Assembly: GCA_936440205.1 (NCBI GenBank)
Contig: OW387148.1
Span: forward strand, 36,553,003-36,617,002
Origin: Lepidonotus clava
Taxonomy: Eukaryota > Annelida > Polychaeta > Phyllodocida > Polynoidae
Length of the DNA stretch: 64,000 bases
Reading direction: 5' to 3'
Below the pieces are notes generated by a model. That model was not told where the DNA came from and made no database searches. It worked only from the letters and a program-made list of their open reading frames with translations. The position numbers and the translations under genes are program-made. Shown piece by piece: positions 56,468-64,000 of the stretch; position 1 is the first letter of the stretch; every line of letters starts with the position of its first letter.

Positions 56468-57562
56468 GAAAGTAGTTCTACTGCGTGAATTTTGCTCTGT
56501 TGATTTTGCCTGTATTATTAGTCTTTATCATAACAATATCATTTTGCTATTCAAATTGAATTTTACATAATTATATTATATTTCCATGTAGGAAATGCAC
56601 TAAAATGTATCATTGAATACATTTCTGATAATAAGAGCAGAGTCTTTCAGGGCTTTGAAGCGGGTTTGAAGTAGGACTAGGTATATTCTCATTGCAAATT
56701 AAATAAATCATTTAGTAACGTCAAAACGTCCACCTCTCCCCAAAAAAATAATTCAAATTACCTAAAAATAGGAAGAGAAGTTCCAGGAAAAGTGAGGAAA
56801 CTTCGCCAACCCCCACAGCAGAAGCTGTATATATACAGGTCTGCAGGCTGATAGTGCTGGTGGATGGCACGGGGTGGCAGCACCATGCACTAGGTGGTCC
56901 ATGTTAGAGGCAGTTGGTGATTCCTAAATCAGCCTTGGAGGTAAGATCTGAAATAGAGGTGCCTTTAGATTCCAAAAGACAGTCTTTGTGTTTCCATTGT
57001 CTGAAAAAGTAAAAGAGCACCGTGTGTTGATGTGTTCCCTCCTCCCGTTTGCCCCGTGGTAACTAGACGCCCGTTCTGTAGAGAAGTGGTCTTGTAGACC
57101 AGACAAACCCTTTTAGGCCCGTCTAAGGTGCCACGCACCAATGGTTCAGAGAGGTCCTTGACCCTCGAACCAACCAATTAACTAATGACAACGACAACGA
57201 CCCTTCCATTGTACGATGGTTTGGTCATCTAAATGAAAGCTAGTAGACGCTTGACGACTTCTTCACCTGTTCTGTTTGTCACAAAGCGATCACATTGATA
57301 GGAAAGACCATAGTGACCAAAAACTTTTAGACAGAATAAATGGAAAGACAAATTTTGATTAAAACTGCAATATCTCTGAACTTGTTTCGTGTCATTCAAA
57401 AGTTCTTTTTCTCCATCTTATGGCATATTGAACTGCATTTGAGGTCTGGTCTACATGAAGATTAGAGAAGAGTTGAAACTGTAAGAATATAATATTGGAA
57501 ATCCTTATCAAAACATCTCAATACAATCCAGTCTCCACAACCGGGTGGCAGACCAAAGTAGT
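56468..57562. repeat. 1095-bp tandem duplication, copy 1
   Basis: Head-to-tail duplication with copy 2. Both begin GAAAGTAGTTCTACTG and end GCAGACCAAAGTAGT. About ten substitutions separate the copies, roughly 99% identity, so the event is recent. Short minus-strand frames of 60 and 70 codons occur in both copies but match no family I know. Confidence 0.97.
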
Positions 57563-58657
57563 GAAAGTAGTTCTACTGTGTGAATTTTGCTGTGTTGATT
57601 TTGCCTGTATTATTAGTCTTTATCATAACAATATCATTTTGCTATTCAAATTGAATTTTACATAATTATATTATATTTCCATGTAGGAAATGCACTAAAA
57701 TGTATCATTGAATACATTTCTGATAATAAGAGCAGAGTCTTTCAGGGCTTTGAAGCAGGTTTGAAGTAGGACTAGGTATATTCTCATTGCAAATTAAATA
57801 AATCATTTAGTAACGTCAAAACGTCCACCTCTCCCCAAAAAAATAATTCAAATTACCTAAAAATAGGAAGAGAAGTTCCAGGAAAAGTGAGGAAACTTCG
57901 CCAACCCCCACAGCAGAAGCTGTATATATACGGGTCTGCAGGCTTATAGTGCTGGTGGATGGCACGGGGTGGCAGCACCATGCACTAGGTGGTCCATGTT
58001 AGAGGCAGTTGGTGATTCCTAAATCAGCCTTGGAGGTAAGATCTGAAATAGAGGTGCCTTTAGATTCCAAAAGACAGTCTTTGTGTTTCCATTGTCTGAA
58101 AAAGTAAAAGAGCACCGTGTGTTGATGTGTTCCCTCCTCCCGTTTGCCCCGTAGTAACTAGACGCCCGTTCTGTAGAGAAGTGGTCTTGTAGACCAGACA
58201 AACCCTTTTAGGCCCGTCTAAGGTGCCACGCACCAATGGTTCAGAGAGGTCCTTGACCCTCGAACCAACCAATTAACTAATGACAACGACAACGACCCTT
58301 CCATTGTACGATGGTTTGGTCATCTAAATAAAAGCTAGTAGAAGCTTGACGACTTCTTCACCTGTTCTGTTTGTCACAAAGCGATCACATTGATAGGAAA
58401 GACCATAGTGACCAAAAACTTTTAGACAGAATAAATGGAAAGACAAATTTTGATTAAAACTGCAATATCTCTGAACTTGTTTCGTGTCATTCAAAAGTTC
58501 TTTTTCTCCATCTTATGGCATATTGAACTGCATTTGAGGTCTGGTCTACATGAAGATTAGAGAAGAGTTGAAACTGTAAGAATATAATATTGGAAATCCT
58601 TATCAAAACATCTCAATACAATCCAGTCTCCACAACCGGGTGGCAGACCAAAGTAGT
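57563..58657. repeat. 1095-bp tandem duplication, copy 2
   Basis: Copy 1 ends and copy 2 begins with no intervening base. The differences are scattered single bases (for example CTGCGTG to CTGTGTG, CCCGTGG to CCCGTAG). Haplotype collapse or assembly duplication cannot be excluded from sequence alone. Confidence 0.97.
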
Positions 58658-58725
58658 GTTTTTTTTGGTTTCAATAAGTACTGTTGAAATTATTCCATAG
58701 CTAGAACCACCCAATCTGAATGTGT

Positions 58726-58819
58726 CAGGTACATGGAAGTGCTCTAGGGCAGCCCGTTCAGGCCAACCTACTCAGGTACATGGAAGTGCTCTAGGGCAGC
58801 CCGTTCAGGCCAACCTACT
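58726..58819. repeat. Two tandem 47-bp units
   Basis: CAGGTACATGGAAGTGCTCT with AGGGCAGCCCGTTCAGGCCA is repeated exactly once, 68 bases after the large duplication ends. Confidence 0.95.
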
Positions 58820-60000
58820 CTGGCTAGCCTCGCCACAGTGTGTGTCACCTGGTATTTTGGGGTATGCACTCGGTGACTTGAGGATGTAGGATGGTTTCTC
58901 AAGCCATCTAATACAGTAAAGAACGTTGTAGAGACATTCTATGAGAATTTTTGTCTTGACCATGTTAACTAATTTCAAAATTTCACATAGTAGGTGTCTC
59001 GAGTCATATAAAAAAACAACTGTTTAAATTAAAATGAAATAGTACTGACGTTAATTATTTTAGATAAACACTTATTCAGAAAATGAAGATGGAGCCATAA
59101 CTATCTAGATTGCTGGCCTGGGGTCTGGGTCGGATGGCCAACTTCTACACCACCTTGTGTACTGCTGACTCTGCGCTACCTGAAGGTAACCGCAGCCATC
59201 TCCTCAGCATTGGCTGGAAGTGGCCAAAGAGTGGCATGGTTTAGTTCAGACTTTGGGAGAATTAGGCCTCAAGGGGATGTCAGAGGGCTATTCTACTCAC
59301 ATATTCTAAAGTCGAGCTCTGTATGGAAACTCTCCAATTTTATTACACGCAACAATTTCAATTGTTAGTCGCTAAATGTGACCCCTTTTAGTGAAATGAG
59401 TCGGATGTCACATAAAGTGAAACTTAGATACTTTAAATTTGTATGGAATTCGCACAATTCATGCACAATTACTGTCAGAAATGCACAATAAGTAAACAAA
59501 TATGTAAGAGAAGATGAAATAGATAATACACAAACAAATGGATGAACTATTTCGTCTGCGTTGATGGTTACACTCTCTATAACCATACGTTTTTTAGATT
59601 CACACACTAGCTACGCTAGGCTGCACCATACAACATAACCAAACATGTAAACAAATTCGCAAAATATGCATCTAATACCCATTACAAATGCACAACATAT
59701 GCACATTTAATATCGAAGGAGGTGAAATACAAACGATACCTACGGTCCCTCTGGTGGACCCAGGATGAACCATCTACCTCGAAGAAATACAGGTTGTGGG
59801 ATCCCAGCCCGGTTAGTATCTGCTTATTATCACATATCACTCATTGGGGTAGCTCTCTGCTCTATATACAGTACAATAGTTTAACAGTCGAACAATGGAC
59901 TTAATTACAATATTTATCAGAGCACAAAACAAACACTCTATTTTCACATTCACAAGAGCAGATCAATACAACAGGAATCATAGCAGTGTCAGCGATTTTG
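58820..60000. other. No gene recognised
   Basis: A/T-rich DNA downstream (in gene orientation) of the minus-strand receptor gene. It may contain its 3' UTR. Confidence 0.45.
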
Positions 60001-60006
60001 ACAGAG

Positions 60007-60165
60007 GTCAGCTTATCGCCCACTTCATCATGTCGATTCAACTTATTGCCCACACTGTCATGATGAGGCCTCTGTTGACAGTGGTCAGCTCCTTGTTCAC
60101 ACTGTCGTGATGAGCCTGGCGCTGACAGCAGTCAGCTCATCGCCCACGCTGTCAAGATGAGCCCA
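60007..60165. repeat. Four-unit repeat seeded on the receptor stop codon (47-bp spacing)
   Basis: Units start at about 60007, 60037, 60084 and 60131 and share GTCAGCTCATCGCCCAC and CTGTCATGATGAGCC. The last unit (60131-60164) is the end of the receptor coding sequence with its TGA. The other three lie in the 3' UTR. Divergence is greater than in the MCT array, so this expansion is older or smaller. Confidence 0.8.
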
Positions 60166-60269
60166 GTGATGATGTTAAACATGAGGTACACCACAAACAG
60201 GAAACGGTCCACAAGGCGAACAAACTTGATCACCTCAGATTTACCTCCTGTCTCCTCATCTTTCTCCTT
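60132..60269 (-). CDS. Receptor last exon (M4 and stop)
   Basis: The acceptor is CTTTCTGGTGACAG. It is 138 bases in phase 0. It encodes KEKDEETGGKSEVIKFVRLV, then DRFLFVVYLMFNIITGLILT and AWAMS, then TGA. M4 and a very short extracellular C-terminus are as expected for the family. Confidence 0.9.
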   Translation of the reverse strand, partial: KEKDEETGGKSEVIKFVRLVDRFLFVVYLMFNIITGLILTAWAMS

Positions 60270-63200
60270 CTGTCACCAGAAAGGGAAAATATAGATGCGT
60301 CATAAAGATTAAACACAGACAATGAATTAATGTAAATTTTTATAGTGTAATGTAATATGAGTAGGAGCAGGAGCAAAAGTACTGGATTCATTGTTCTAAG
60401 AAAGGTTGCAGCGAGAGATGTTTGTCACAAATACATAAAGCCTTCCTAGTCACCTAAGCAAAACTATGTAGTAAAGGCAGTCAGATGGGCAATCACTATC
60501 GCAAAATGTATGTCACAAATATTGAAACCAAGTTATAAGCTCTACTTACCTTGACGGTGGTGATTTTATTCCTATAGGTCCTGATGCGGCCGCCTAGCCT
60601 GCGGAATGACCTCTGAGGGTGGAGGATAACCTTGATCCAACCCGGAGTGACTGTTGACTCAGTCTCAGAAAACAGTTTGCCCAGGGCCACGGCCCACAGG
60701 GTGACCACCAGGGTGAACACCAGGCTGCACATGAACACCACACCTGGAGGACACACATAAACCTAAGGTTAGCATACAGAGTGAGGTCACAGTTCAGGAC
60801 ACCTGAGGTTAGCATACAGAGTGAGGCCACAGCCCGCCACACTTGAGGTTAGCATACAGAGTGAGGCCACAGCCTGCCACACCTGAGGTTAGCATACAGA
60901 GTGAGGCCACAATTCACCCAACATGAGGTTAGCATACAGCGTGAGACCACAGCCTGCCACACCTGAGGCTAGCATACAGAGTGAGGCCACAGTTCAGGAC
61001 ACCTGAGGTTAGCATACAGAGTGAGGCCACAGCCCGCCACACCTGAGGTTAGCATACAGAGTGAGGCCACAGCCTGCCACACCTGAGGTTAGCATACAGA
61101 GTGAGGCCACAGTTCACCCAACATGAGGTTAGCATACAGCGTGAGACCACAGCCTGCCACACCTGAGGCTAGCATACAGAGTGAGGTCACAGTTCAGGAC
61201 ACCTGGCCCCGTATTCTAAGTTGTTTTGAACCATCCTTGAACCAACTTTGAACCTATTTTTCATTCAAGAGGGATCAAACCATAGCAACGGTTCAAATCC
61301 CGTTTCTAAGACAAAGGATTAGTTCAAATATAGTTCAAATTTGGTTCAAAGTTAAACCACCCTCAGGGGGTGGTTCAAGAGGGTTCAACATGGTCAAACC
61401 ATATAAATAAATTTTGCTACGTGTTAAATGGCTCAAATTATAGTTTTATTATTAGATCTAAGCATTTTGCACTAAATAAAACAATGTGAAATACTTAGAT
61501 TTAACAAAAAGTGATTTTCGGGGCTTGAATCTAAACTGCAATGTCTTGGTTCAGAGTTGGTTCAACTTACTAAAAAATGGTTCAAGGTGGTTCAAATCGG
61601 TTCAAGGTGGTTCAAATGAAAAAGGTTCAAATTTGTCTTAGAATTATGATTTGAACCAAAGATCAACTGATCATTTCTTGAACCAAACTGAGCCAAAGTT
61701 CAAATCGGCTCTTAGAATACTGGGCCTGGCCCCGTATTCTAAGACGTCTTGAACATAACTTGAACCAACTTTGAACCTTCCTTGAACCTATATTCTGTTC
61801 AAGAGAGATCAAACCATGGAAACGGTTAAACTCCCATTTCTAAAACAAAGGATTTGTTCAAATATGGTTCAAATGGGGTTCAAAGTTAAACCACCTATGG
61901 GGGGTGGTTCAAGGTAGGTTCAAGATGCTCAAGCTTTAAAAAGAGATGTTGCTACGTGTAAAATTGCTCAAATTAATTCCTTATATCTATATTAAACCAT
62001 CTTCCACTATATTAAATTATGTAAAACTCTTTGAATTAATAAAACCCACTTTTTGGGGCTTGAACCTAAACTGCTATGTAATGGTTCAAAGTTGGTTCAA
62101 CATACCAAATTATGGTTCAAGGTGGTTCAAATAGGTTCAATTTGGTTCAAATGAAAAAGGTTCAAATTTGTCTTAGAATTATGATTTGAACCAAATGATC
62201 AACTGATCCTTTCTTGAACTAAACTGAGCAAAGGTTCAAATCAGGACTTGGAATACGGGGCCTGAAGTTAGCATACAGAGTGAGGTCACAGTTCAGGACA
62301 CCTGGGGTTAGCATACAGCGTGAGACCACAGCCTGCCACACCTGAGGCTAGCATACAGAGTGAGGTCACAGTTCAGGACACCTGGCCCCGTATTCTAAGA
62401 CGTCTTGAACATAACTTGAACCAACTCTGAACTATCCTTGAACCTATTTTCTGTTCAAGACGGATCAAACCATGGCAACAGTTCAAATCCCGTTTCTAAG
62501 ATAAAGGATTAGTTCAAATATAGTTCAAATATGGTTCAAAGTTAAACCACCCTCAGGGGGTGGTTCAAGGGGGGTTCAGCATAGTCAAACCATGTAATTA
62601 GATGTTGCTGCGTGTAAAATGGCTCAAATTATTGTTTTATTATTAGATGTAAACATTTTCCAGTAAACAAATTAATGTGAATTACTTTGATTTAACAGAA
62701 TGTAATTTTCGGGGCTTGAACCTAAACTGCAATGTTTTGGTTCAGAGTTGGTTCAACATACCAAAAAATGGTTCAAGGTGGTTCAAATCGGTTCAACGTG
62801 GTTCAAAGTAAAAAGGTTCAAATCCGACTTAGAATTATGATTGAACCAAAAGATCAACTGATCCTTTCTTGAACTAAACTGAGCAAAAGTTCAAATCGGG
62901 ACTTGGAATACGGGGCCTGGGGTTAGCAAACAGAGTGAGGTCACAGTTCAGGACACCTGGGGTTAGCATACAGAGTGAGGTCACAGTTCACAATACCTGA
63001 GGTTAGCATACAGCTGGATGAAAGTCCACACCCACACTTTGTATATCATAGAGTCAGGGCAAAGTAAATCATTGTTTTACATACATTTAGGTCTTATATC
63101 TTTCAATATGATTATTGAGACTTTGCATTAATATATGATCATGAGTTTATTGTGTATTTGCATATGTAGAGGCCTTTGATCTGCATGATTGACCTACCAA

Positions 63201-63445
63201 TGAAGGGCATGCTTGTTGAAGAAGCAGGCAGTTTCTCCATGATGATGAGCAGCAGCACGGTGTAGGCGAGAAAGGCGGTGGTGCCGAGGCCCATGCGGCC
63301 AGCGGCGTCCGACTCCATGAAGAGGCTGGCCAGCATGATGAGGTTCAGCGTGAACAGAGGGAAGAGGATGTTCATCACCTGTACCAGCGGGTTGCGCTGC
63401 AGCTGCATCTCGAAGGCCAATATGCTCAGGTTCACCTTGGGATAC
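60132..63445 (-). CDS. Cys-loop (nicotinic-type) ligand-gated ion channel, 3' exons
   Basis: Three exons join in frame on the minus strand: 63445-63198 (phase 2 in, 1 out), 60743-60550 (1 in, 0 out) and 60269-60132. They encode the pre-M1 segment, M1 (PLVQVMNILFPLFTLNLIML), M2 (AGRMGLGTTAFLAYTVLLLI), the M2-M3 link LPASSTSMPFIG, M3 (FMCSLVFTLVVTLWAVAL), a short intracellular loop of about 70 residues, and M4 (EVIKFVRLVDRFLFVVYLMF) ending TAWAMS. The M2-M3 link and the DRFLF motif of M4 fit the nicotinic/5-HT3 side of the family. The extracellular ligand-binding domain lies beyond the right edge. The loop is short for a nicotinic subunit. M2 lacks the usual intermediate-ring glutamate, so ion selectivity is open. 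Confidence 0.93.
60550..60743 (-). CDS. Receptor M3 exon
   Basis: The acceptor is GTGTGTCCTCCAG and the donor AAG|GTAAGT. It encodes GVVFMCSLVFTLVVTLWAVA, then a loop with PGWIKVILHPQRSFRRLGGR and RNKITTVK. The basic loop start after M3 is typical. Confidence 0.92.
61205..61726. mobile_element. GGCCCCGTATTCTAAG-type MITE, copy 1
   Basis: The ends are GGCCCCGTATTCTAAG and CTTAGAATACTGGGCC. The interior is dense in GGTTCAA and TTGAACC in inverted arrangement, so the whole element can fold. It is inserted after CACCT of a minisatellite unit. The target duplication cannot be resolved because the site itself is repetitive. Confidence 0.85.
61728..62262. mobile_element. GGCCCCGTATTCTAAG-type MITE, copy 2
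   Basis: It directly follows copy 1, separated by a single T, in the same orientation. It ends GGAATACGGGGCC. It is diverged from copy 1 internally but keeps ATGATTTGAACCAAA and the GATCAACTGATC word. Confidence 0.85.
62384..62917. mobile_element. GGCCCCGTATTCTAAG-type MITE, copy 3
   Basis: Third copy, 121 bases (three minisatellite units) beyond copy 2 and in the same orientation. It ends GGAATACGGGGCC and shares the ACGTCTTGAACATAACTTGA start with copy 2. Confidence 0.85.
63198..63445 (-). CDS. Receptor M1-M2 exon
   Basis: The acceptor is TTGTTGTGATTAG and the donor ATTG|GTAGGT. It encodes YPKVNLSILAFEMQLQRNPL, M1, the M1-M2 loop MESDAAGRMG, M2 and LPASSTSMPFI. It continues in phase to the M3 exon. 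Confidence 0.93.
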
Positions 63446-64000
63446 CTAATCACAACAAACAGCACATGCTTAAAACATGAACAGCTGAACCAGGATTGAT
63501 GTAGTGTGTGGGGAGATACCATTGACTGTGGGAACTGTGAAATCTATGAATCTCTATATAAGTATTCATGAGCATCAAATTGACCCAAAGTTTACAAGGA
63601 CAGAACAAATGCTGTGTGAAATTGTGAAGATCATTTCATTGATCTCAGATTCAACCATGCAATGGCAAATCAAATGGAGCCGTGCCCCGTACGTTTTTTT
63701 ATAAGTGGCCAAATATGTTTCAAAACTTGACTGTTCACTGTTATTATTGGTAATGTGCAAAAAGTCACTGATTTAAGAAATCTTTATTTGTGCATCTGGA
63801 CCTACTGAATCTGACTATGCTGGATTTTAAGATTTTTTGTTTTGTATCCATGGCAAGGAACAATTTTTGGAAAACATTGTGGGGAAATTTCTCTGAATCT
63901 AACAATGATGTTATGTAGTCTCAATGAACTTTCTTTAAATAGTATCTCAGCAACAGCTGTGAGAGGGATTGTATGTACTCATGGCCTTGTTGCCAATCAA
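63446..64000 (-). other. Intron of the receptor gene, to the window edge
   Basis: The phase 2 acceptor at 63446 requires a further upstream exon, which is not seen before the window ends. Confidence 0.6.

Larger units (their letters stand above)
60730..63015. repeat. 40-bp minisatellite in the receptor M2-M3 intron, about 17 units
   Basis: The unit, read on the plus strand, is CACCTGAGGTTAGCATACAG then AGTGAGGCCACAGCCTGCCA. A variant half carries AGTTCAGGA instead of AGCCTGCCA. On the gene's own (minus) strand each unit reads TATGCTAACCTCAGGTGTGG, close to a branch point plus 3' splice site and similar to the true M3 acceptor CCTCCAGGTGTGG that begins the array. Three MITEs interrupt it. Confidence 0.95.

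Noticed and set aside
56924-58272. Minus-strand 60-70 codon frames in the 1095-bp duplication as a gene pair
   Set aside because: Short overlapping frames with no recognised domain. They are duplicated only because the DNA is.
61280-61330. tRNA gene suggested by GGTTCAAATCCCG
   Set aside because: No A box or cloverleaf arms are present upstream, and the word is part of a MITE.

Overview
This is eukaryotic, animal DNA. It has spliced genes with GT-AG introns, exons very rich in G/C at third codon positions inside A/T-richer introns, a LINE, several families of short inverted-repeat elements (MITEs), and an exceptional load of minisatellites. The MCT-type transporter carries a loop motif that I associate with invertebrate members, and the Cys-loop receptor is atypical. 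Together these suggest a marine invertebrate bilaterian such as a lophotrochozoan or amphioxus. The sequence alone does not settle the phylum.

Layout. 0-6.5 kb: a minisatellite split by a nearly intact two-ORF LINE (1260-5477). 6.5-21 kb: a microsatellite, a GC-rich stretch, then the 3' part of a plus-strand gene for a single-pass membrane protein. That protein has a Thr/Pro stalk, one membrane helix, a basic stop-transfer segment and a tyrosine-motif tail, and its CDS ends at 20045. Its first long intron holds a cluster of hairpin or palindromic elements and a 1.6 kb array of 51-bp repeats. 21-27 kb: pogo-like, TTAA-type and Harbinger-like MITEs and a 44-bp minisatellite. 27-43 kb: no securely identified gene. 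It holds a CpG-rich promoter-like island near 27.3-28 kb, 42-bp, ~45-bp and 22-bp minisatellites, MITEs, a dispersed repeat family, CRE-rich DNA at 40.1 kb and four CACGTG E-boxes in 52 bp at 42.36 kb.

43.5-53 kb: a complete plus-strand SLC16/MCT-family gene of five coding exons and 604 codons. Its stop codon lies in the first unit of a ~1.3 kb tandem array. 53-60 kb: a hairpin element, gene-free DNA and a recent 1095-bp tandem duplication. 60-64 kb: the 3' part of a minus-strand Cys-loop (nicotinic-type) ligand-gated channel gene covering M1-M4, which continues beyond the right edge. Its M2-M3 intron is filled by a 40-bp minisatellite holding three related MITEs.

Most notable pattern: three of the tandem arrays look as if they were seeded from functional gene boundaries. 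These are the MCT stop codon, the receptor stop codon and the receptor's 3' splice site. A fourth array (0.7-6.3 kb) has units that read, on the minus strand, like splice donor plus splice acceptor.
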